Assembly: GCA_947259195.1 (NCBI GenBank)
Contig: CAMYLC010000179.1
Span: 1 to 45,935, forward strand
Length of the DNA stretch: 45,935 nt
Direction of reading: 5' to 3'
Origin: Thermoanaerobaculia bacterium
GTDB taxonomy: Bacteria > Acidobacteriota > Thermoanaerobaculia > Multivoradales > JAHEKO01
Position numbers and translations under genes: made by a program. Below the pieces are notes generated by a model that was given only the letters and a program-made list of their open reading frames with translations, was not told where the DNA came from and did not search any database. Of this stretch, positions 16,294 through 24,367 are shown in pieces (the first letter of the stretch is position 1; each line of letters begins with the position of its first letter).

Positions 16294-17382
16294 ATGCAGA
16301 GACAACAGAGCTCGTTGAAGGTCAGGGCGAGCAATTGGCTGTTCGGGCTTTCAGGGCCGAAGCTCCATCGAACCTACCGCATCCGCCTGCTGGTGCAGTG
16401 GCTCTTCGCCGGCATCTGCCTCTTTCTCGGCTTCCAGCTCACTCGTTTCTATATGGCGGCCAAAGCTGGTCAGTTGCCATTGCCGCAGCGACCACCGGGA
16501 GTCGAGGGCTTCCTGCCCATCAGCGGTCTGATGGGGATTCTCGACTGGGTCTATCAGGGCACGCTCAACCGTATTCACCCGGCGGCGACGATTCTCGTGC
16601 TGGTCGTCTTGCTCACGGCACTGCTGCTTCGCAAGTCGTTCTGTTCGTGGATCTGCCCAGTGGGGATGATGGCCGAGTATCTGGCACGGTTGGGGCGCAA
16701 GATCTTCAGTCGCAACTTCCGACCCTGGAGAGGGCTCGACTGGACTCTGCAAAGCCTCAAGTACCTGATCCTGGGGTTCTTCGTCTGGGCCATTTTCGGG
16801 ATGAGCGGAGCGGCGCTTCAGGCCTTTATCCAATCGCCCTACAACAAGGTGGCGGACGTCAAAATGGGGTTGTTCTTCCTCAATCTTGGCCAAGTCGGCA
16901 TTCTTGTCATGGCGGGTCTGGTTGTGGCCTCGGTCTTCATTCAGGGAGCCTGGTGCCGATACGGGTGCCCCTATGGCGCGCTACTCGGTCTGTTCTCGTG
17001 GCTCTCGCCGGTGAGGGTAGAGCGCAACGCGGACAAGTGCATCGATTGCAGTCTGTGCGACAAGGTGTGCATGTCGCGGCTTCCCATCTCGAGATCCACG
17101 GTGGTTCGGAGCGTGGAATGCACCGGATGCGTCGACTGCGTGGCGGTCTGTCCGGTCGACGATGCCCTCGCGCTGACGGCAGCCGGTCGCCGCATGAGCA
17201 TTCCAGCGTATGCCGCGGCCATTCTCATGCTGTTCGTGATGGGGTACTCGGCGGCGCGGCTGACCGGCCTGTGGGCCAACGACATCAGTGACGAGGAGTA
17301 CGTGCACCGAATCCAGAACATGGACGATCCCGCCTACGGCCATCCGGGCTCTTCGAGCACACGAGGAGTGCAGGCGGAGTGA
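16294..17382 (+). CDS. NapH/CcoG-like membrane polyferredoxin
   Basis: The 362-residue protein has about five membrane helices and the NapH/NosR-type CxxxCP pairs Cys117/Cys121 (FCSWICPVG) and Cys221/Cys225 (WCRYGCPYG). Two ferredoxin [4Fe-4S] motifs follow, Cys249-252-255-259 and Cys276-279-282-286. After a last helix there is a ~45-residue hydrophilic tail. Such proteins carry electrons between quinol and periplasmic or membrane redox enzymes. No partner reductase is encoded next to it, so the role is open. The start is supported by GAGAGGAG seven bases upstream. A small Cys/His protein follows at 17429 and is probably co-transcribed. Confidence 0.85.
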   Translation: MQRQQSSLKVRASNWLFGLSGPKLHRTYRIRLLVQWLFAGICLFLGFQLTRFYMAAKAGQLPLPQRPPGVEGFLPISGLMGILDWVYQGTLNRIHPAATILVLVVLLTALLLRKSFCSWICPVGMMAEYLARLGRKIFSRNFRPWRGLDWTLQSLKYLILGFFVWAIFGMSGAALQAFIQSPYNKVADVKMGLFFLNLGQVGILVMAGLVVASVFIQGAWCRYGCPYGALLGLFSWLSPVRVERNADKCIDCSLCDKVCMSRLPISRSTVVRSVECTGCVDCVAVCPVDDALALTAAGRRMSIPAYAAAILMLFVMGYSAARLTGLWANDISDEEYVHRIQNMDDPAYGHPGSSSTRGVQAE

Positions 17383-17428
17383 GCTCTCCAGGCGACGGGA
17401 GAGTCTCGACAACCGAGAGGAGAAGCTG

Positions 17429-17629
17429 ATGACGAGCGAAGGAAGCGACAAGCAGTGCCTGGCCTGCAAGCGAGGCACCGAAGAGACACCCCTAGTTCAT
17501 CTCGAGTACCAAGATTCGGCGCTGTGGATATGTCCGCAGCATCTGCCGATCCTCATCCACGATCCGGCTCAGTTGATCGGTCTGCTACCCGGGGCCGAGC
17601 ACCTGAGCCCGGCCGATCACCACGACTAG
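17429..17629 (+). CDS. Small Cys/His-rich protein, probable metal site
   Basis: The 66-residue protein has a QCLACKRG knuckle near the N-terminus and a second metal-ligand-like motif, ICPQHLPILIHDP, so a CxxC...CxxH zinc or iron site is likely. There is no signal peptide. I recall similar small proteins in Acidobacteriota, also near redox membrane proteins. The start ATG 17429 is supported by GAGAGGAGAAG just upstream; the frame extends further 5' but only through the preceding gene. Its stop codon shares the palindrome CTAG with the stop of the convergent repeat-protein gene. It follows the polyferredoxin gene by 46 bases and may assist it, which is inference. Confidence 0.7.
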   Translation: MTSEGSDKQCLACKRGTEETPLVHLEYQDSALWICPQHLPILIHDPAQLIGLLPGAEHLSPADHHD

Positions 17630-20600
17630 GGCACCGTCTTGGACCAGGCGGTGAAGTCACCCGACTCGAAGCCGTCGATGAAGATCGATCCCCCTAGAGT
17701 GAAATCAACTCCGGTCGTCGTCGAGCCAAGCGTGACGGCTATCGGTGTGCCGTCCGTAACGGTACAGCTTGGCTCGCAAGAGATCTCGGAGTAGAGCTCC
17801 TCGAAGTAGCCTTCGAAGCTATTGGTGCGGGCGTAGTAGGTCCCCGCTTCGAGAGCGGTCTCTGAGATATATAGACCGGACGATCCGGTATAGCCCCTCG
17901 TAATGTAGCTTCCCGAGTCGTTGTAGATATTCACGTACCCGAAGTCGAGAGGCAGGCCCGTGACCTCGTCAGTGACGGTGCCGGAGATCACTCCTCCCTT
18001 TTCGAGCTCGAAATCGATGCCCGTCGTCGTCAAGCCGGCGGTAACCAGGACCGCTGTCCCGTTGGTGACCGTACAGCCGCCGATGCAGGAGATATCGTCG
18101 TACAGCTCCTCGAAGTAGCCGTCGAAGCTGTAGGTGCGGACGTAGTAGGTCCCCGTCGGAAGGGCTGCTGACGAGGTGTAGATCCCTGAAGAATTGGGCC
18201 AACCGTTGGTCACCCAGGTTCCGGCCGAGTCGTAGACGTTGACGTAACCCGTGTCGAGAGCGGCGTGAGTGATCTCGTCGGTGACGGTGCCGGAGATGAA
18301 GCCGCCGACGGCGAGCGCGAAGTCGATGCCGGTGGTGGTGGCATTGGCGGCCACGACGATCGGTGTGCCGCTGGTGATCGTGCAGTTTCCGACACACGGA
18401 ATGTTGTCGTAGAGCTCGACCATGTAACCCTCGTAACTCCAGGTGCGGGCGTAGTAGGTGCCTGCCGACAAGGCCTTCTGTGAGATGTAGTAGCCTGAGG
18501 AGTCGCTGTAGCCACGGGTTACCCAGCCACCGGAATCGTTGTAGATATCGACGTAGCCGGTATCGAGGCCGAGGTGAGTGATTCCGTTGGTTACGGTACC
18601 GGAGATGGCACCACTCTTGGCAAGAGCGAAGTCGATGCCGGTGGTGGTGGCGCCGCCCGAGACAAGGATTGCAGTTCCGTCGGTGACCGTGCAGCTGTCG
18701 GAGCAGGGAATGTTGTCGTAGAGCTCTTGCCAATAGCCCTCGAAGCTGTCGGTGCGGGCGTAATAGGTTCCGGCCGGTAGGCCGTCGGTGCTGTAGTCGC
18801 CGGAGGAGTCCGGGTAGAGGGTTCTGATCGACGTGCCGCTGGCGTCGTAGAGCCTGACATAACCGGTATCGATACCAACGTGCGTACTGTCGTCGGTCAC
18901 GGTGCCGGAGATGCCACTCCCTTCAGCCAGCTCGAAGTCGATGCCGGTCGTCGGGGAACCTGCGGTAACAGGGATGGATGTGCCGTCAGTGGTGGTGCAG
19001 CCAAAAACACAGGGGATGTCGTCATAGAGCTCTTCGAGGTAGCCCTCGAAGCTCCGCGCACGCGCATAGTAGGTGCCCGATGGAAGTCCTTCTGTTGTCG
19101 CATAAATACCGGAAGCATCGGGCGTGGCGCTGGTTACCGAATCTCCGCTTGCGTCATAAATTCTGACGTAGCCTGTATCGAGAGGGGTCCCAGATCCATC
19201 GACTGTGACCGTGCCCGAGATGGATCCGCCCAGCACGAGGGCGAAATCGATGTCCGTGGTCGTCGAGCCGGAGGTGGCACCGACCGGAGTTCCATCTGTG
19301 ACCGTGCAACCTCCAACACAGAGCATGTCGTTATAGAGCTCGTTGATATAGCCGTCGTCGTTCCGGGTCCTTAGAAAGTAGTTCTCAGTCGGGAGACCGG
19401 CGTAGTTCGTGTAGTCACCGCTGGCATCCGTGTTTGCTGAGGTGATGTAGTTGCCAGAGTCGTCATAGAAGTAGACATTGACATCTTTCAGCGGAAGCAG
19501 AGTGTCCTCGTCGGTGACAGTGCCCGAGATGAGCCCGCCTGGTGTCAGGGCAAAGTCGATGCCGGTGGTAGTCGAACCGGTGATGACGCTGATGGGGGTC
19601 CCATTGGTGACAGTGCAAGAGCTCAGGCAAGGTAGATCATCATAGAGCTCATTGATGTAATGGTCGGAGTTGTATGTCTTGGCGTAGTAGAGCCCAGTGG
19701 TCAAACCCGCCTGGAGCCTGTACTTTCCGGACACGTCTGTAGCCCCGTTACTCACCCAACTGCCCGAGCTGTTGTAGACATCGACCCAGATATTCTCGAG
19801 CAGCGTCCCGGTGCCGTCTTCGGTTACGGTGCCCGAGATTGAGCCGGCCTTGGGGAGGGCAAAGTCAGTGCCAGAAGTGGTTGAGCCGGCAGTAACCACG
19901 ATGGGCGTGCCATCGGTCACCGTGCACCCATCGGCACAGGCGATGTCGTCGTAGAGCTCGTCGAAGTAACCCTCGAAGCTCCAGGTGCGAGCGTAGTAGG
20001 TGCCGGGAACCAGAGTGCTGGAGGTGGCGTAGGCGCCGCTCGCCACAGGATACTCAGAGACCAAGTAGTCTCCCGAGGAGTCATAGATAGTGACGTACCC
20101 GGTGTCGAGGCCGCTGCCCGAGCCGTCCTCGGTGACGATACCCGCAATGAAACCACCTTGTTCGAGGCCGAAGTCGATACCGGAGGTAGTTGCTCCAGCG
20201 GTAACCGAGATGGGAGTGCCGTCGGTGAACGTGCAGCCGCCGTGACAGGGGAGATCGTCATAGAGCTCGTCGAGATAGCCCTCGAAGCTCGAGGTCGCGG
20301 CGTAGTAGGTGCCGGTGGCCAGCCCGAGGGTAGTCTCGTAGTCCCCCAAGCTGTCTGGATAGGCCGAGGCCAGGTATACCCCGGCCGCGTCGAAGATCCT
20401 GACGTAGCCGCTGTCGAGGGGAGTAGGGGATCCTTCTTCAGTAACGGTTCCGGCGAAGGCACCTCCCTTGAGCATCTCGAAATCGATTCCCGAAGTCGTA
20501 GCGCCGAGCGTGACGCTGACGGGAGTCCCGTCGGTCACCGTACAGTTGCCGATGCAAGGGAGATCGTCGTAGAGCTCGTTGAGATAGCCGTCGTTGTTTT

Positions 20601-21861
20601 GCGTGCGGACGAAGTAGGTACCGGTGGGCAGCCCGGCGTACGAAGTGTAGTTGCCGGAGGAATCGGTGTATGCCCAGGACACGTACTGGCCGCCGGCGTC
20701 GTGGATATTGAGTCCTGAAAAGGGAATTGCCAGGTGGGTGGCACCGTCTTCGAGGTGGCCGGAGATCGCCCCGCCCGGAGTCAGCTCGAAGTCGATGCCG
20801 GTGGTTTCGACACCGATGGTGACACTGATCGCCGTGCCATCGGTTACGGTGCAGTAACCGAGGCAGGGTATGTCGTCGTAGAGCTCGTCGAGATAGCTGT
20901 TGGCATTGTAGGTTCGGGCGTAGTAGGTGCCAGTCGGCACACCTACAGTCGTGATGTAGTTGCCGGAGCCATCGGTCATGGAATAGCCCACGTATCCACC
21001 ACTTGCGGTGAAGAAATCGAATTCGATGCCAGGGATGTTGTTTGTCGTGTCCGCGTCCGTGATCTTTCCGGAGATGCGACCGCCCTTCGTGAGGGCAAAA
21101 TCGATACCCGACGTCGTGACGCCATCGGTAACACTGACAGGTGTGCCGCCGGTCATGGCGCACCAGGTCACGCACTGGATGTCGTCGTAGAGCTCGTTGA
21201 TGTGGCCCGAGTAGTTGTAGGTGCGGAGGTAGTAGTCTCCGGTAGCGAGCCCGGCGTTCGAGCTATACACCCCGGAGCTGTTCGCGGTTCCATAGGTGAC
21301 ATACAAATCGTTCGAGTCGTAGATCTCGACGTAGACGCCTGAGATCGGCGTGCTGGACCCCTCTTCCGTGACGGTCCCGGTAATCGCTCCCGTATATGGG
21401 GATGCTGGGAGGATGGGCTGGGCGGTGGGCCTCTGGCTCCAGAAGCGATGCAATGCGTGGCGGGAGTTCCCGGAGTCTTGCTGCAATCGCCGCATCTGAT
21501 CTTGGAGACCGTGGAATCGGTCGGAAGCCTCGGCCTCGGACAGGCTCGACCAGTTGCGAGTTAGCCTGACGAGGCGTCGTTCGAGCCGATCGAGGTCGGC
21601 GGACTGCGAAGCGATGTTCCGGAGTTGCGGAGATGCCGGCCCCTGTACCGAGGGTCCGCTGCCTATTTCTCGTAGCAGGTTCTCGACCTGCCGGGTCGTC
21701 AGCTCAAACTCGGAGCGTAGTATCTCGAGCCGAGGATCGGAGACCTTCGCGGGGACGGTTGATCCCTCTGCACTTCCCGCAGTACTGGCTGAGAGTGGGA
21801 GTACGGCGAAGGCCAGAAGGGTGATGCCGAAGAGGAGAGCGAGCGGGGCGACTGGACGCAT
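17626..21861 (-). CDS. Large secreted protein of 12 carboxypeptidase-regulatory-like repeats
   Basis: The 1411-residue protein has a signal peptide (ALLFGITLLAFAVLPLSAS) and a helical, probably coiled-coil segment at about 40-140. Twelve tandem repeats of ~103 residues occupy about 158-1391, followed by a 20-residue tail. Each repeat has an Ig-like carboxypeptidase-D-regulatory core (ISGTVTD, YVxIYDSSG, GTYYARTxSFEGY), then ELYDDIPCxxxCTVTDGTPI and TTTGIDFxL. Each repeat keeps two Cys four positions apart, probably a disulfide, so the rod is likely cross-linked outside the cytoplasm. The tail IFIDGFESGDFTAWSKTVP is a short C-terminal motif that I recall on other secreted proteins, possibly a sorting signal. 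The ribosome-binding site AAGGAGG is ideal. The function is unknown; surface fibre or adhesin is inference. Confidence 0.85.
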   Translation of the reverse strand: MRPVAPLALLFGITLLAFAVLPLSASTAGSAEGSTVPAKVSDPRLEILRSEFELTTRQVENLLREIGSGPSVQGPASPQLRNIASQSADLDRLERRLVRLTRNWSSLSEAEASDRFHGLQDQMRRLQQDSGNSRHALHRFWSQRPTAQPILPASPYTGAITGTVTEEGSSTPISGVYVEIYDSNDLYVTYGTANSSGVYSSNAGLATGDYYLRTYNYSGHINELYDDIQCVTWCAMTGGTPVSVTDGVTTSGIDFALTKGGRISGKITDADTTNNIPGIEFDFFTASGGYVGYSMTDGSGNYITTVGVPTGTYYARTYNANSYLDELYDDIPCLGYCTVTDGTAISVTIGVETTGIDFELTPGGAISGHLEDGATHLAIPFSGLNIHDAGGQYVSWAYTDSSGNYTSYAGLPTGTYFVRTQNNDGYLNELYDDLPCIGNCTVTDGTPVSVTLGATTSGIDFEMLKGGAFAGTVTEEGSPTPLDSGYVRIFDAAGVYLASAYPDSLGDYETTLGLATGTYYAATSSFEGYLDELYDDLPCHGGCTFTDGTPISVTAGATTSGIDFGLEQGGFIAGIVTEDGSGSGLDTGYVTIYDSSGDYLVSEYPVASGAYATSSTLVPGTYYARTWSFEGYFDELYDDIACADGCTVTDGTPIVVTAGSTTSGTDFALPKAGSISGTVTEDGTGTLLENIWVDVYNSSGSWVSNGATDVSGKYRLQAGLTTGLYYAKTYNSDHYINELYDDLPCLSSCTVTNGTPISVITGSTTTGIDFALTPGGLISGTVTDEDTLLPLKDVNVYFYDDSGNYITSANTDASGDYTNYAGLPTENYFLRTRNDDGYINELYNDMLCVGGCTVTDGTPVGATSGSTTTDIDFALVLGGSISGTVTVDGSGTPLDTGYVRIYDASGDSVTSATPDASGIYATTEGLPSGTYYARARSFEGYLEELYDDIPCVFGCTTTDGTSIPVTAGSPTTGIDFELAEGSGISGTVTDDSTHVGIDTGYVRLYDASGTSIRTLYPDSSGDYSTDGLPAGTYYARTDSFEGYWQELYDNIPCSDSCTVTDGTAILVSGGATTTGIDFALAKSGAISGTVTNGITHLGLDTGYVDIYNDSGGWVTRGYSDSSGYYISQKALSAGTYYARTWSYEGYMVELYDNIPCVGNCTITSGTPIVVAANATTTGIDFALAVGGFISGTVTDEITHAALDTGYVNVYDSAGTWVTNGWPNSSGIYTSSAALPTGTYYVRTYSFDGYFEELYDDISCIGGCTVTNGTAVLVTAGLTTTGIDFELEKGGVISGTVTDEVTGLPLDFGYVNIYNDSGSYITRGYTGSSGLYISETALEAGTYYARTNSFEGYFEELYSEISCEPSCTVTDGTPIAVTLGSTTTGVDFTLGGSIFIDGFESGDFTAWSKTVP
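17687..21390 (-). repeat. 12 tandem ~309-bp coding repeats
   Basis: The DNA of the secreted repeat protein has a ~309-bp period visible in recurring strings such as GAGCTCxTCGAxGTAGCC and GTCGATACCGG. The copies have diverged at the DNA level, which argues for old duplication rather than recent expansion. The region is a risk for misassembly or copy-number change. Confidence 0.8.
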
Positions 21862-21874
21862 GTCAAACCTCCTT

Positions 21875-21888
21875 CCCGTGCGAACGGG
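21875..21888 (-). other. Hairpin beside the ribosome-binding site of the repeat-protein gene
   Basis: CCCGT (21875-21879) and ACGGG (21884-21888) form a 5-bp stem with a 4-base loop directly upstream of the AAGGAGG (21868-21874 on the minus strand). It could stabilise the 5' leader. The remaining bases up to 22124 contain nothing I can identify. Confidence 0.3.
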
Positions 21889-22124
21889 ATCGCTTCAGTA
21901 CTGGCAGAGTCTGTGAGATGCCGAGTGCTTCGGCGAATGCAGATAGGGGACCTGGGCCCTCTACCGGCCAGTCCCGTGGCGCAACGAACTTGTCAAGGCC
22001 TTCCAAGAGGCTACGAACAGCCGGCAAAGCCGCGCAATACCCATCCGCGGGGGTGGTGGTCCTACCCGAATGGGTGGGGGCGGCAGAGCAACCGAGGACC
22101 CCTTGCCCGCCGGCCTGGAGAGGC

Positions 22125-23366
22125 CTACTCTTGCGGTTGAGCGCTCACGATCTCCAGGATTTCCTCTTCCGAGAGGACCCGAGCGGACTTCTTGGCCGCC
22201 TGCAAGACTGCCTGAGCCACCTCGTGGGAGTTGTCGAGTCCCCGCGAGGCCAGGTAGTACTGGACGTTGGACATGCCCGACATGTGGCCGATCTCGATCT
22301 CCTGCTCGCGTCCGACCCAGCTCGCCGGCACACCCGAGTAGATTCGATCGGCCAGCCAGGCGTCCCCCTTCTTCTGGGCTTTGATCACCGCGGCGGCATG
22401 GACCCCGGTGGCGGTGCGAAAGGCGTCGCGACCAACAATGGGGGTGCCAATGGCTATCGGCATGCCGGTGGCCTTGGCGACCAACTCCAGGTACTGGGAG
22501 AGGTGGGTGAGGTCGTCCTGGCGGATTCCCAGCAATTTGAGATTGACCAGGATCTGCTCGATCGGGGTGTTGCCGACGCGCTCGCCGATTCCCAGGGCCG
22601 TGCCGTGGACCCGGCTGGCGCCTGCCTTGATGGCAGCTAGGGTATTGGCCACGGCGAGGCCACGATCGCGATGGCCATGCCAATCGATCCCGACGTCGAC
22701 ACCCGCGTCGGCGAGCAGGTTCCGCACCCAGGTCACCAGGTTCATGACCCCTTCGGGGACGGCCGCGCCCACCGTGTCGCACAGGCACACGCGTTGGGCT
22801 CCGGCCTCGACGGCGGCGGTCAGCAGAATCCTCAGATGCTCCGGCGAGGCGCGGACGGTGTCCTCGGTGACGTACATCACCGGCAGGCCCTCATGCACCG
22901 CGAAGCTCACCGCTTCCTTCGTGTGACGCAGGATGTGATCCAGATCCCACTCCTCGGCATAGAGCCGAATCGGACTGCTGCCGATGAAGACGCAGGCCTC
23001 GATCGGGATCCCGGTGCGCTGTGAGATCTCGGCGATGGGCTGGATGTCGACCATCAGGGTTCTGGCCGCACAGTTGGGGCGGATTCGAAGCTTCTGGTCG
23101 CCGATCTCGCGGCACAAACGGGTCACGGCCTCGACTTGTCGTGGTCCGGCGCCTGGCAAGCCGACATCGGCCGTCTCGATGCCCAGGTCATCCATCAGGT
23201 GCAGCAGCTCGACCTTGACCTCGAGCCCCGGATCCGTGACCGACGGGCTCTGGAGGCCATCACGCAGGGTTTCGTCATCCAGCATGACGTGGTCGGGCCA
23301 CGCTACGCGATGGGGTCCGTCAACGGACCAGTCGTGGATGAGGTCGGTCTCTTCAGGCCGGGTCAA
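22125..23366 (-). CDS. DRE-TIM metallolyase, 2-isopropylmalate/homocitrate synthase-like
   Basis: The 413-residue protein has the family's first motif, DDETLRDGLQSPSV near residue 30, then IRPNCAAR, and ATGVHAAAVIKA near the end of the barrel. The metal-binding HxH is present in WHGHRDRGLAVANTL, but the usual HNDxG is HRDRG. A conserved GIGERVGNTPIEQI follows. The post-barrel subdomain (IEIGHMSGMSNVQYYL, LSEEEILEIV) is seen, while the LeuA allosteric domain is absent. The family condenses acetyl-CoA with 2-oxoacids or does the reverse cleavage, but the substrate cannot be read from this sequence. Candidates are 2-isopropylmalate, homocitrate or citramalate synthesis. It starts 16 bases after the stop of the TPR gene and is probably in its operon. 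Confidence 0.75.
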   Translation of the reverse strand: MTRPEETDLIHDWSVDGPHRVAWPDHVMLDDETLRDGLQSPSVTDPGLEVKVELLHLMDDLGIETADVGLPGAGPRQVEAVTRLCREIGDQKLRIRPNCAARTLMVDIQPIAEISQRTGIPIEACVFIGSSPIRLYAEEWDLDHILRHTKEAVSFAVHEGLPVMYVTEDTVRASPEHLRILLTAAVEAGAQRVCLCDTVGAAVPEGVMNLVTWVRNLLADAGVDVGIDWHGHRDRGLAVANTLAAIKAGASRVHGTALGIGERVGNTPIEQILVNLKLLGIRQDDLTHLSQYLELVAKATGMPIAIGTPIVGRDAFRTATGVHAAAVIKAQKKGDAWLADRIYSGVPASWVGREQEIEIGHMSGMSNVQYYLASRGLDNSHEVAQAVLQAAKKSARVLSEEEILEIVSAQPQE

Positions 23367-23381
23367 AGCTTCACTCGCTGG

Positions 23382-24119
23382 CTAGTCGTCGCTGTTGAGT
23401 TGGTGGCCGAATTCTCGGGCGCTCTTCAGCAGGTCCTCGGCTTGCCCATCGTCACCTCTGGTTTTGTAGAGCGTGGCCAGGTGATAGAGGCTGCTCACCT
23501 CACCCACCGCCTCGTCGATGCTGCGACGGAAGGACCTCTCGGCCGCCGCCGTCTCGTCCCTGCGTTCGTGGATCACTCCGAGGTGATAGTTGGCCATGAG
23601 GTACTCGGGCGTCAGGGTGATGGCCTGCTCGAAGTGGTCGAGAGCTTCGTCCAGCTGACCGGCGTGAAACAACGAAAGGGCCAACCGGTAGTGCGCCGCG
23701 TTGTAGTGGGGGTCGATCTCGAGGCAGCTTTGAAAGGCCCGAATCGCCCGCGGCATGTTGCCGCGGTGGTACCACGCCACTCCCAGGTCGTAGTGGCCGA
23801 GGACGAACTCGGGAGCGGCCGACAGCGCCTTTTCGTAACGCTCGATCGCGAGCTCCAGGGTGCCCTGGTGGAAGTACAGATTGCCCAGCAAATGGTTGGC
23901 GAGTGCGTGATCCGGCTCCAGCTCCAAAAGTCGCTCGAGCTCGCGCCGCGCCTCCTTGCTGCGGCCCTCCTTTTCGTGAACCAGGGCCAGCAAGAGGCGT
24001 TGATCGGTGAACGCGTCGCGCAGGAACATGCCACATTCGGCGCAGAACTTGTCGCCCTCGGCCGCCAGGTGGCCGCAGCGGGGGCAGCGTAGTTGGTCAC
24101 CGGCTCCGCTTTCCGTCAT
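23382..24119 (-). CDS. TPR protein with N-terminal zinc ribbon
   Basis: The 245-residue protein begins with a zinc ribbon (CPRCG at 12-16 and CAECG at 26-30). About five or six tetratricopeptide repeats follow, covering about residues 45-235: LLELEPDHALANHLLGNLYF, ALSAAPEFVLGHYDLGVAWY, CLEIDPHYNAAHYRLALSLF, AITLTPEYLMANYHLGVIHE and others. No signal peptide is present, so a cytoplasmic scaffold is likely. A purine-rich ribosome-binding site (AAGGAGAAGG) precedes the ATG. It is followed after 15 bases by the metallolyase gene, so they are probably transcribed together. The partner of the TPR surface is unknown. Confidence 0.85.
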   Translation of the reverse strand: MTESGAGDQLRCPRCGHLAAEGDKFCAECGMFLRDAFTDQRLLLALVHEKEGRSKEARRELERLLELEPDHALANHLLGNLYFHQGTLELAIERYEKALSAAPEFVLGHYDLGVAWYHRGNMPRAIRAFQSCLEIDPHYNAAHYRLALSLFHAGQLDEALDHFEQAITLTPEYLMANYHLGVIHERRDETAAAERSFRRSIDEAVGEVSSLYHLATLYKTRGDDGQAEDLLKSAREFGHQLNSDD

Positions 24120-24142
24120 GGCTTTCCTTCTCCTTTCGTCGT

Positions 24143-24172
24143 CCTGACTCCGGCAGCACCGGTCGAGTCAGG
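24143..24172. other. Interrupted inverted repeat in the TPR/RND divergent region
   Basis: CCTGACTC (24143-24150) and GAGTCAGG (24165-24172) are perfect inverted arms separated by 14 bases that include CCGGCAGCACCGG-like symmetry. It lies in the 248-bp region between divergent genes and could be an operator for either. The rest of the region shows nothing clear. Confidence 0.3.
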
Positions 24173-24367
24173 CCCGGTTGTGGGTGTCGAGCTCGAGTGC
24201 GCCACTATCCTCTCACAGGGCATCGTCCGGGCTCACCGTTCCGGTAACCGTCAACGGAGCGAAAAGGCAACCTTCAGCGGGATTTCTCCGTACCTGACTG
24301 TCATGAACTCGCTGCCTATCGGCGGTCCAGCTAGTCGTTGTCGGCGGTCGACGAGGATTCGGACCCG

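Noticed and set aside
17687..21390. CRISPR array or non-coding tandem repeat
   Set aside because: The ~309-bp period is in frame and codes for conserved protein modules; no short direct repeats with unique spacers are present.
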